Positions 1 through 7,536 of a stretch of DNA of 64,000 nucleotides are shown here, piece by piece (within the stretch, counting starts at the first letter, position 1; the number at the start of each line of letters is the position of its first letter). This stretch comes from Paraburkholderia bonniea (GTDB lineage: Bacteria > Pseudomonadota > Gammaproteobacteria > Burkholderiales > Burkholderiaceae). The position numbers and the translations under genes were made by a program. The notes under the pieces were generated by a model that did not search any database, was not told where the DNA came from, and saw only the letters and a program-made list of their open reading frames with translations. The stretch covers positions 434,001-498,000 of the forward strand of contig NZ_QPEQ01000002.1 of NCBI RefSeq assembly GCF_009455625.1, in the 5' to 3' direction.

Positions 1-14
1 CGATTCATTTACAT

Positions 15-305
15 TTAGCTACGCCAGTTCGCCTCATAAAAACGCACATAACCGCTACGCAATAACAGGCATTGCGCGCGGGTTTCCGAGAGCAACCGGC
101 GCGTGGCCGCTTCAATCCGGGTGCGGTGCTGGTCGAATGCCCCCAGCATGTCTTCAGCCCGAGGGGACGCTGCACCAAAATGATCTTCCAGTGCCTCCGC
201 CGTGATTTCGCATTGCACTCGTTCGCCATCCACCATGGCGTGGAACGCCAGCGTCAGTTCTCGCCCTGAATACTCGGGAGATTCGTTGAGAAAAAGGATT
301 TGCAT
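15..305 (-). CDS. DUF1488 family protein
   Basis: Small soluble protein of 96 residues beginning MQILFLNESPEY. The pattern of a short N-terminal strand, then VDGERVQCEIT and EALEDHFGA, matches DUF1488, a family of about 90 residues common in Burkholderia and of unknown function. The reading frame is open further upstream, but ATG at 305 is preceded by AGGGAAGA at ribosome-binding distance and gives the usual family length, so the longer form is rejected. It is monocistronic here. The roughly 290 bp between this gene and the cytochrome b561 gene show no other gene. Confidence 0.75.
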   Translation of the reverse strand: MQILFLNESPEYSGRELTLAFHAMVDGERVQCEITAEALEDHFGAASPRAEDMLGAFDQHRTRIEAATRRLLSETRAQCLLLRSGYVRFYEANWRS

Positions 306-594
306 GGCGGTCTTCCCTGGTTGAACAGCAATTAACTGAGCCGTGCACCTGCGCCTTATCGTGGTGCAGTAGACATAGGCTGGCACGGAGTCCACCCGCC
401 GCACGGATAAACGATGCCCCCACCGCGCGGCTGATGCTACTTACTCTAGGCGAGCTTGTGCCAGGTTCCAAGGTGAAACACGCCATCGGCGCATGAAAAA
501 GATGACAGCAAGATCTGCGCCCAGGAGCCTATGAGCGCTCATGCGCAAGTTCTGTGGGAAAACGCAGGGGAGGCCAGCACGCGGGGGCGATGGC

Positions 595-1128
595 TTAGAG
601 CATGCGTCTGAGCGTGCGGTCTTTGAAGATCACGTGATGGCCAATCGCGGCCAACGCATGCAGCCCAATGATCCAGTAGAACGCATTGCCTAGCCAGACA
701 TGCGCGGCCTGCAGCGCGGGAGATGCGATTGCATCGGCGCCAACCAGCGTGAAATTCAGGTTCAGCCATGCCAGATTGACGGGATACCCGGCGGTATTGC
801 TTAGCAAGATGCCAAGCAGCGGTTGCACGAAGATAAAAACATACAGTGCAAGATGTGCCAGGCGCGCCAGAAACACCAGTAACGCATTGCTCTCGCGCTC
901 AGGCGGAGGGCTTTGCCACAAGCGCCAAAGCACACGGCACACCGCCAGCGCCAGAACCAGTACCCCTGCCCAAAAATGGATGCTGCTCCAGAATTCACGG
1001 CTATCGCTGTCTTTTGGGCCACGGATTTCGATGGACAGATAGGCCAGCGCAACCAGCAACGCAATCGCCCAGTGAAAAAAAATCGCGGGCCGCGAATAGC
1101 GTTCGACCGAAGAAGAGGAAGAGGACAT
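595..1128 (-). CDS. Cytochrome b561 family protein
   Basis: A 177-residue integral membrane protein with four predicted transmembrane segments. Conserved His residues lie in FFHWAIAL near residue 20, SIHFWAG near 50, and in HVWLGNAFYWIIGLHALAAIGHH near 143-165, which fits a di-haem b-type cytochrome of the CybB/YceJ family. Such proteins pass electrons between quinol and periplasmic or membrane partners. The N-terminus is a run of serines. AGGA lies upstream of the ATG. The gene is on the same strand as the purine permease upstream, 75 bp away, but a shared function is not evident. The exact redox partner cannot be told from the sequence. Confidence 0.85.
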   Translation of the reverse strand: MSSSSSSVERYSRPAIFFHWAIALLVALAYLSIEIRGPKDSDSREFWSSIHFWAGVLVLALAVCRVLWRLWQSPPPERESNALLVFLARLAHLALYVFIFVQPLLGILLSNTAGYPVNLAWLNLNFTLVGADAIASPALQAAHVWLGNAFYWIIGLHALAAIGHHVIFKDRTLRRML

Positions 1129-1203
1129 GGGAGAGATCCTGTTGTTATCGCTAGTGGGTTAAAGTAAAAAACGTGTCCTGGGGCGCGAAGTGACATTACT
1201 GGA

Positions 1204-2505
1204 TCACTCAGCGCCAAGATAGAAAAACCGAAACAAAAATATGCCAGCAATGATCCACACGACCAGCTTCACTTTGCGCGCCTGGCCAGTCAGCAGTTTC
1301 AGCCCAGCGTAAGAGATGAAGCCGAATGCGACACCATTGGCAATCGAATAAGTAAAGGGCATCAATACCGCAGTCAACACAGCGGGCACGACCTCGGTGG
1401 CGTCGTCCCACGGTAGTTCGACCATTTCCCGCAGCATCAGGCAGGACACATACAGCAGCGCCGGAGCGGTGGCATAGGCAGGCACCACGCTCGCCAGCGG
1501 CGCGAAAAAAAGTGCGGCAAGAAAGAGCACCGCCACGGTGATAGCGGTGACGCCGGTCCGGCCGCCCGCCTGAACCCCAGAGGCACTTTCAACGAAGGCG
1601 GTGGTCGACGAGGTGCCAAGCACTGAGCCCGCCAGAATCGCGGTGCTATCCGCCAGCAACGCACGGTTTAGGCGATGCATTTTGCCTTGGACCAGCAGGC
1701 CAGCGCGGTTGGCTACACCCATCAGCGTGCCGGTTGCATCGAAGAGCTCCACCAGAAAAAACACCAGGATCACGTTCAGGATGCCAGCCGACAGCGCACC
1801 CCGGATATCAAGCTGGAACAGTGTGGCGTCGATAGATGGAGGGGCGGACACAATGCCGTGAAACTGGTTGCCGCCAAAGAAAAAACTGAGCGCGGTCACG
1901 GCCAGAATGCCAATCAGGATGGCTCCGCGTACACGCAGAAAATCGAGCGCGACGATCATGAAAAATCCCATGATGGCCAGCACCACGTGCGGCTCATGCA
2001 AATTGCCCAGCGTGACCAGCGTGGCTTGATTGCCCACTACCACCCCAGCGGATTTGAGCGAAATAATCGCCAGAAATAGACCAATCCCGCCGGTGATCGC
2101 AATCCGGATCGAATGGGGAATGCCATTGACAATCACCTCGCGCACACGAAGCAGAGTCACAACAAAAAACAGGCAGCCGGAAATAAACACCGCGCCCAGC
2201 GCAGCTTGCCAGGTGAAACCCATCCCCTTGACCACGGTATAGGCGAAATACGCGTTAAGCCCCATGCCTGGTGCTAGTGCGATGGGGTAGTTCGCGTACA
2301 GCCCCATGATGAGCGAGGCAATGGCGGCAACGAGGCAGGTGGCGACAAACACTGCATCTTTGGGCATGCCCGCATCGCCGAGAATCGCCGGATTCACGAC
2401 AATGATGTAAGCCATCGTAAGAAAAGTAGTCAGCCCAGCGAGTATTTCTGTGCGCAGATTCGTGCCTGCTTCGTCAAAGCCGAAGTACCGTTTTACGAAT
2501 TCCAT
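1204..2505 (-). CDS. NCS2 family purine permease (AzgA/AdeP type)
   Basis: A 433-residue polytopic inner-membrane protein. The start (RYFGFDEAGTNLRTEILAGL followed by TTFLTMAYIIVVNP) is the signature of the AzgA-like branch of nucleobase:cation symporters (E. coli AdeP and GhxP, Bacillus PbuG). APGMGLNAYFAY near residues 78-89 and GTSSTTAFVESASGVQAGGRTG near 295-316 are the conserved substrate and cation motifs of that branch. The likely role is proton-driven uptake of adenine, guanine or hypoxanthine; which base cannot be decided from sequence. No purine riboswitch could be recognised in the upstream 580 bp. No strong Shine-Dalgarno sequence is visible before the ATG. Confidence 0.88.
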   Translation of the reverse strand: MEFVKRYFGFDEAGTNLRTEILAGLTTFLTMAYIIVVNPAILGDAGMPKDAVFVATCLVAAIASLIMGLYANYPIALAPGMGLNAYFAYTVVKGMGFTWQAALGAVFISGCLFFVVTLLRVREVIVNGIPHSIRIAITGGIGLFLAIISLKSAGVVVGNQATLVTLGNLHEPHVVLAIMGFFMIVALDFLRVRGAILIGILAVTALSFFFGGNQFHGIVSAPPSIDATLFQLDIRGALSAGILNVILVFFLVELFDATGTLMGVANRAGLLVQGKMHRLNRALLADSTAILAGSVLGTSSTTAFVESASGVQAGGRTGVTAITVAVLFLAALFFAPLASVVPAYATAPALLYVSCLMLREMVELPWDDATEVVPAVLTAVLMPFTYSIANGVAFGFISYAGLKLLTGQARKVKLVVWIIAGIFLFRFFYLGAE

Positions 2506-3088
2506 GAGCGTAAGGTCTCTCGTGTCTCTCGTCGAAGTGAAGAGGAGGGGGAAGCAAAAACAGGATTGCCGTGCCCGGCATGCGGGTGGCTGAGCACTGG
2601 CAGATGCGCTCGCATGCGCCGTGCTACGCGCGAATTGTAATCAGGATCAGGCGAAAAAAATCACTCGGTGCAAACGTGCATCGAGAAAGTTCAAAGGTGT
2701 TGTTTGCTGAGTACAGTGCTGAGCTTTGGGACAAGCTGCGGCTAGCGAGGGCAAGGGGCGTGTGCTAGTGCGGCGAATGATGTGGTGAATAGCAAATGGC
2801 ATCGGCCACAAATAAGCCGCGATGACGGAATTAACCCCAGGCAGCGGCGCTAAATCTGAACGGGGTTATGGCGGTGGTTTGAGGAGCGCGCGCGATCAGG
2901 CCAGCAACGGTTTGGTTTCGCAGCGTCTCATGACGTCTCGCTGCGTTATGAGATCTCGTCTATGCCTACTGCCGGTGCCGCTCGCCGTTTGAACAAGCTG
3001 AACAAGCTGAGCGGCACGGCAAGACAAAACTAGCGATCAGAACGTAGATCGTCTTAGCCGAGAACGAGAACCGCGCATCGCCTCAGTG
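2506..3088. other. 583-bp intergenic region
   Basis: This lies between the 5' end of the purine permease and the 3' end of an unknown minus-strand gene. It holds the presumed permease promoter and a short direct repeat (GAACAAGCT twice, near 2992-3010). No convincing gene, RNA or terminator was seen. The open frame at 2571-2768 on the plus strand has no homology-like features and no ribosome-binding site. Confidence 0.4.
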
Positions 3089-3490
3089 TTACGCCTTGCG
3101 GTGTGCATCGGCATCCAATGCCTGCTCGGCAGCTTCGCCAACCAGGCCGTTGTAGTAAAGATGCACGCCAATGGCGAGCGAGTCGTTGCGAATTTCCTGG
3201 AAGGCTTTCCAGGCTTTGGCGGGTTCGCGGAACAGCAGATAGTGCGCTTCTTGTGCAATCAGGCTAGCCACCTGATGCAGCCCATGACCATGCAGCACAT
3301 TCACCAGCGCATCGAGACTGCGGTGCGTGCGCGCATCGGTGCGCGGATACAGCATGTGCAGAACGGCGACATTCTGAGCCGCCAGCGTGGCCGACAGCGC
3401 GGTCACGATGTCCTGATGATTGAGCGCCGTGACGACGGTGTCTTCAGCTTGAGCGTCGCAAGGGAAAAGTGTTTCGAGGGTAAAAGTCAT
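3089..3490 (-). CDS. Hypothetical protein, unknown family
   Basis: A 133-residue soluble, mostly helical protein starting MTFTLETLFPCDAQAED. No family is recognised. It contains a His-rich helix (LHGHGLHQVASLIAQEAHYLL, about residues 66-86) and a C-terminal stretch with AKAWKAFQEIRNDSLAIGVH. No signal peptide or membrane segment is seen. ATAGGTAAG before the ATG could serve as ribosome-binding site. A plus-strand frame overlaps it (3086-3802), but that frame reads as low-complexity and unconserved, while the minus-strand product has normal composition. The gene is divergent from the debranching enzyme gene. Confidence 0.55.
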   Translation of the reverse strand: MTFTLETLFPCDAQAEDTVVTALNHQDIVTALSATLAAQNVAVLHMLYPRTDARTHRSLDALVNVLHGHGLHQVASLIAQEAHYLLFREPAKAWKAFQEIRNDSLAIGVHLYYNGLVGEAAEQALDADAHRKA

Positions 3491-3801
3491 CAGGCTTACC
3501 TATTTTGTTTCGGACTGGAGAACAATGCCCGCCTTGAAATAACTCGCGGCGGGCAGCGACAGCTGCACTGGTTTGCTGCACTAGCTATCGTGGCCCGGAG
3601 TATCGCAGAAGGCTCGCAGGTTGCGCCAGATGGTGGATGCAAAAGATTGTTGCGCGAAAAGCCAGAGAACCGGTCTTTCATTTGCCCAATATTTGCCCGA
3701 TATTTGCCCGATGCGCCACGTCATACGCGTGATAAACACGCCGTGCAGCGCACGTGGAGCGTCTACAATCGCTCCGAAGCTAATCGCACAGGAGCGGGTT
3801 G
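3491..3801. promoter_or_regulatory. Divergent intergenic region with possible -10 box
   Basis: This 311-bp region separates a minus-strand unknown gene and the plus-strand debranching enzyme gene. TACAAT at 3764-3769 is a plausible -10 element for the latter, about 33 bp before its start codon, though no good -35 is seen. GGAG at 3791-3794 is the ribosome-binding site. Three 11-bp direct repeats lie upstream (listed separately). Confidence 0.35.
3680..3712. repeat. Three 11-bp direct repeats upstream of the debranching gene
   Basis: The unit ATTTGCCCGAT occurs three times head to tail (3680-3690 with one change, 3691-3701, 3702-3712). The spacing is about one helical turn, and the array lies about 50 bp upstream of a possible -10 box, as expected for an operator array bound side by side. 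No regulator is known to fit; this is inference. Confidence 0.5.
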
Positions 3802-6039
3802 ATGCAAGATCCAGAAGCACTCGGCGGCCTGAGCCATTCAGGTGGCGTCGATCACGTGGCACAAACAGCCGACGACGCCTTTATCCCAGCAGAGAACCAG
3901 AACCTCGCCAGCGCAAAACAGTACGTGCTGAAATCCGACAACACGTTCATCGTGAATGATCCCCTCGGGGATATCACGGGCAAGGACGATGGCTTGTTTG
4001 TCAATGACACGCGCGTGCTGTCACAACTGCGCCTGACTTTCGGCGGCCGCGCGCCGTCCTTGTTATCTGGCAGTGTGAGCAGCGATAACACGGCCTTCAC
4101 CGCGCACCTGACCAACCATCCGTTGCCGCCGCTTGGCGGTGTCAGCACGCCTGAAGGCGTGATCCACGTCCAGCGTGTGCGGGTGCTATCAGGCTCAGTG
4201 CTCAACGAAGCCATCGAACTGACCAACTACGGCACTAGCGACGCCATCGTGCCGTTGTCGATTTCATTTGCCAGCGATTTCCGCGACATGTTCGAAGTGC
4301 GTGGACTGAAGCGGACCCGGCGTGGCGAGATCGAGGCGGTGCAAGTCGAAAACGGCGAAGTGCAACTGGGCTACATCGGACTCGACCAAATCGCACGCCG
4401 GGTACAGATAGCGTTTTCGCCTGAACCCCAGCAGTTGCTGGCGGACCGGGCTGATTATTCGGTGCAGTTGCCCGCCCAGACCTGCGTGTCGATTTACCTG
4501 TCGGTAACGGTGCTGGTCGAAGCCGCCGAGATTTCTGCTGAGGCTGCAGCGGCAACGCCTGCCCGTCCGCGTGTGGGCCGTGCGGCGGTGCGCTCCGGGC
4601 TGGTTGAGGCCCACTTGAGAATGCGTGGCCGCCGTCGTGGCACGGCCCGCTTGCGCTCCAGCAATCCGCTGTTTAATGCATGGATTGATCGCTCATTTGC
4701 CGATCTCGATCTGCTTACCACCGATCTGGCCAGTGGCCCGTATCCGTATGCGGGCATCCCATGGTTTTCAACGCCGTTTGGCCGGGATGCGGTGATCACC
4801 TCGCTCCAGACCCTATGGCTGCAACCCGCGCTAGCCCGTGGCGTACTGCGCTTTTTGGCGCAGCATCAAGCGCGTGAAAATTCGGCGTTCCGCGATGCCG
4901 CGGTCGGCAAAATCATGCACGAGATGCGCAAGAGCGAGATGGCAGCTACCGGCGAAGTCCCGTTCGCGCTGTATTACGGCGGGGTCGACACCACGCCGTT
5001 ATTCATCGTGCTGGCTGGTGCGTATGCCGCTCGCACCGGGGATCTGGCGCTGGTCGATGAGCTATGGCCCGCGCTTGAACGCGCGGCCCAATGGGTCGCA
5101 GGCGTGTGCGACAAAAATCGCTTTGGCCTGCTCGACTATCAGCGCGCCTCCGATGGCGGTCTGGCCAACCAGGGCTGGAAAGACAGCCATGACTCGGTAT
5201 TTCATGCAGATGGCCGCTTTCCCGATGGCCCGATTGCGCTGGTCGAAGTGCAGGCCTACGCCAGCGCAGCTTTCGACACCATGGCGCATTTCTCCACGTT
5301 GCGTGGCCAAAGCGATGAAGCCGCGCACTACGCGTCGCGGGCCCAATCCATTCGCGCTTGCGTCGAAGAAAAATACTGGATGGAAGAGGCTGGCTTCTAT
5401 GGCATTGCGCTAGATGGCCATGGCGAGCTGTGCCGGGTGCTGGCATCCAATGCGGGGCATTTGCTCGCTTTCGGCTTGCCCGCGCCAGAGCGCGGTGAAG
5501 CCGTCGCGCGCGTGCTGGAATCCGCGCTGTTTCATACCGGCTGGGGCGTGCGGACGCTCGCAGCGGGCCAGGCGCGCTTTAACCCGATGGCGTATCACAA
5601 TGGCTCGGTCTGGCCACACGACAATGCGCTGTGTGCCCGAGGCCTTGCGCATTACGGCGGTAAGGCAGCGGCCGTCCGTTTGTTGCAGGCGCTGTTCCAG
5701 GCCGCAGTCAATTTCGACATGCGTCTGCCAGAACTCTTCTGCGGTTTTCCGCGTCGGCGCGGCGAGCCGCCAACCGCTTATCCCGTGGCCTGCCTGCCGC
5801 AAGCCTGGGCCGCTGGAGCACCCTTCATGATGCTCGAAGCGTGCCTGGGGATGACCGTCGATGCCGCCAAACGCGAAGTGTTGATCGAACAACCGATGCT
5901 GCCGGAAGGGATCGACTGGCTGACGATAGATGATCTGCGAGTTGGTGACGCGTCAGTGTCGATTACTTTCCGCCGGGTCGATGGCAAGGTAGTTGCGTCG
6001 GCGGAAAAAGGCGATGTGAGGGTGGTCGCGTTGCTATAG
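3802..6039 (+). CDS. Glycogen debranching enzyme-type amylo-alpha-1,6-glucosidase
   Basis: A cytoplasmic protein of 745 residues. Residues about 35-240 match the N-terminal bis-domain of bacterial debranching enzymes (YVLKSDNTFIVNDPLGDI, DDGLFVNDTRVLSQL). Residues about 285-700 form an (alpha/alpha)6 barrel of the amylo-alpha-1,6-glucosidase type, with GIPWFSTPFGRDAVITS and MAYHNGSVWPHDNALCARGL as the conserved active-site blocks. The expected activity is hydrolysis of alpha-1,6 branches in glycogen or related glucans, or a related oligosaccharide. ATG at 3802 is chosen because GGAG sits 7 bases before it; a TTG at 3799 is also in frame. No glg genes are adjacent, so the substrate is uncertain. 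Confidence 0.87.
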   Translation: MQDPEALGGLSHSGGVDHVAQTADDAFIPAENQNLASAKQYVLKSDNTFIVNDPLGDITGKDDGLFVNDTRVLSQLRLTFGGRAPSLLSGSVSSDNTAFTAHLTNHPLPPLGGVSTPEGVIHVQRVRVLSGSVLNEAIELTNYGTSDAIVPLSISFASDFRDMFEVRGLKRTRRGEIEAVQVENGEVQLGYIGLDQIARRVQIAFSPEPQQLLADRADYSVQLPAQTCVSIYLSVTVLVEAAEISAEAAAATPARPRVGRAAVRSGLVEAHLRMRGRRRGTARLRSSNPLFNAWIDRSFADLDLLTTDLASGPYPYAGIPWFSTPFGRDAVITSLQTLWLQPALARGVLRFLAQHQARENSAFRDAAVGKIMHEMRKSEMAATGEVPFALYYGGVDTTPLFIVLAGAYAARTGDLALVDELWPALERAAQWVAGVCDKNRFGLLDYQRASDGGLANQGWKDSHDSVFHADGRFPDGPIALVEVQAYASAAFDTMAHFSTLRGQSDEAAHYASRAQSIRACVEEKYWMEEAGFYGIALDGHGELCRVLASNAGHLLAFGLPAPERGEAVARVLESALFHTGWGVRTLAAGQARFNPMAYHNGSVWPHDNALCARGLAHYGGKAAAVRLLQALFQAAVNFDMRLPELFCGFPRRRGEPPTAYPVACLPQAWAAGAPFMMLEACLGMTVDAAKREVLIEQPMLPEGIDWLTIDDLRVGDASVSITFRRVDGKVVASAEKGDVRVVALL

Positions 6040-6063
6040 GGCTGCTATAGGGCTGCTATAGAA
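6032..6063. repeat. 11-bp tandem repeat across the stop codon
   Basis: TGCTATAGGGC is repeated at 6032-6042 and 6043-6053, with a diverged third copy to 6063. The TAG in the first copy is the stop of the debranching enzyme gene. It probably arose by replication slippage after the stop. Confidence 0.6.
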
Positions 6064-6249
6064 CTAGGACTGCACCTTTTACGCTTTATTCGTGTTTATT
6101 CCGTGTTGACTCCCGCCTGGGTTAAAAGCTCAGGGCCTAGGCGGGCGCAACAACATGTTCAAGGGCCATCGTTTTCATGCGGTTTTTAAAAGCGCTGCCG
6201 ATACCGTCTGGCCGGCTTGCTGGCCAGCGCGACATCGGCGGCGCTGGTT

Positions 6250-7011
6250 TCATTGCGGTGCCAGTTCCTGCGCTGAGGAATCCGCATCGTTGCCTTGCGC
6301 GACCAGCACGTGAATATTGCCTGGAATCACATCACCGACACCGCCCGCTGGAATGGTCAGCAAGAGCCAGTCGGCGTTCTTCGCCAGATTGACCGGCGGG
6401 GTGGTCAGAATCGGTGTTTTCGAACCCGCGTTGGTCACGATCACCTGGTAGCTACCGCCATCCAGATACACCGAATCCTGTCCTGAAGGTGGCACCGCCG
6501 CTTGGTATGCAGTGCTGGCGAGGGTTGGCGTTTGCGTCGAAATATCCGTGCCCGGTGGCACTACGTATAAGTCGACGTTTTGTGCGTTGAGCGACGCGTT
6601 AAATGCCCGCACCCGGGCTTTGTCCGATAGCAAGCCTTTGTCATAGGGGTCGTCGATCACCGAGATCGCGGATGGCAGGCTGGCTACAGCAATCGTCGTG
6701 TAGTGATGGCCTTTGGCCGCGCTAAAGGCTTGCGAAGCGATAGCGACACTGGTTCCGGCAAGGTTGTAGCTGGCAGTCTGGTTGCCTGTGTCGACGTCGG
6801 TATAGCGCGTCACACCCTTGTACTGAACCCCGCTCGCGTAGCTTTTGCTGTTCAGGTAATAGTCCAGATTAGGGCCTGCAGTCACCGCATTAATGAAGCG
6901 GGCCTGAGGACTCGACACGCCCAGTATCGTGCCCAGATCATTGCCACCGCCGCATGCTGTTAGCGCCGACACAGTAGAAACAATCGCCACAATGGTTCGA
7001 ATTGTCTTCAT
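6250..7011 (-). CDS. DUF4397 domain lipoprotein
   Basis: A 253-residue exported lipoprotein. The signal peptide MKTIRTIVAIVSTVSALTAC ends in a lipobox (LTAC) followed by GGGND. Residues about 36-235 form two DUF4397-type beta modules: ARFINAVTAGPNLDYYLN and later ARVRAFNASLNAQNVDLYVV, the repeated 'lives as neighbours of a surface beta-sandwich' pattern in which each half opens with an A-R-x-x-N-A motif. AAGGGA precedes the ATG. Its function is unknown; family members are cell-surface or periplasmic proteins. It is alone in its orientation apart from a doubtful small gene upstream. Confidence 0.8.
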   Translation of the reverse strand: MKTIRTIVAIVSTVSALTACGGGNDLGTILGVSSPQARFINAVTAGPNLDYYLNSKSYASGVQYKGVTRYTDVDTGNQTASYNLAGTSVAIASQAFSAAKGHHYTTIAVASLPSAISVIDDPYDKGLLSDKARVRAFNASLNAQNVDLYVVPPGTDISTQTPTLASTAYQAAVPPSGQDSVYLDGGSYQVIVTNAGSKTPILTTPPVNLAKNADWLLLTIPAGGVGDVIPGNIHVLVAQGNDADSSAQELAPQ

Positions 7012-7061
7012 AAAAGTCCCTTGTCTGTTTGAGTGTGAGATGCCCGCTGTCCCACTACTTG

Positions 7062-7391
7062 CTACTGCGAGTCAGGCACCGGTTGGGTGGCGACACGCGG
7101 TTGAGCTTGTGCAGCGACGCGATGCCTGGCCACATCAGGGCTGCGCCGGGCACTGGGATTAACGGGCTTGACGAGCTTGACCGGAGAAGCGAATGGTTTG
7201 TTGGTCGCCTGTCGCCTGTTCTGGTCAAGCGGCTTGAAGCCACCTGAAGCCAAACCAGAGAAAAGCAGAAAGTGTGCCAGGACGGCTACGCCAAACACGT
7301 GTGGACCTGGTGACTTGGTTCTCGTTAGGCGAGGCCGCTGGGATACCCGTTTGAGGAGGCTTGTGGATGCCCGTGAATAGATGTCTGGCAC
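7062..7391 (-). CDS. Small hypothetical protein with one membrane segment
   Basis: A possible 109-residue protein from a GTG start. A basic N-terminus is followed by one hydrophobic segment (VFGVAVLAHFLLFSGLASG, about residues 32-50) and a Pro/Gln/Arg-rich tail. This resembles the membrane-anchor layout of TonB-like or division-associated small proteins, but no family is recognised. No clear ribosome-binding site is visible. It could be a chance frame. Confidence 0.35.
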   Translation of the reverse strand: MPDIYSRASTSLLKRVSQRPRLTRTKSPGPHVFGVAVLAHFLLFSGLASGGFKPLDQNRRQATNKPFASPVKLVKPVNPSARRSPDVARHRVAAQAQPRVATQPVPDSQ

Positions 7392-7536
7392 CTGCTGTAA
7401 GGGGCAGCCGCTGAGTTCATGCGGGTGATTTTTCTCGTCAGCGTGTAATTTTTACGTGGAGACTGGGTGGCGGGTAATGGGATGGGCGGGCATTAGCCCG
7501 CACAGGCGATGACTCGTGCCTTGATTGAAGCGCGAA

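Noticed and set aside
2506..2640. Purine riboswitch before the purine permease
   Set aside because: No recognisable aptamer core or expression-platform hairpin was seen in the leader.
3086..3802. Plus-strand 238-codon frame opposite the unknown gene at 3089-3490
   Set aside because: It overlaps the better minus-strand gene and the debranching-gene promoter, and its product has no recognisable features.
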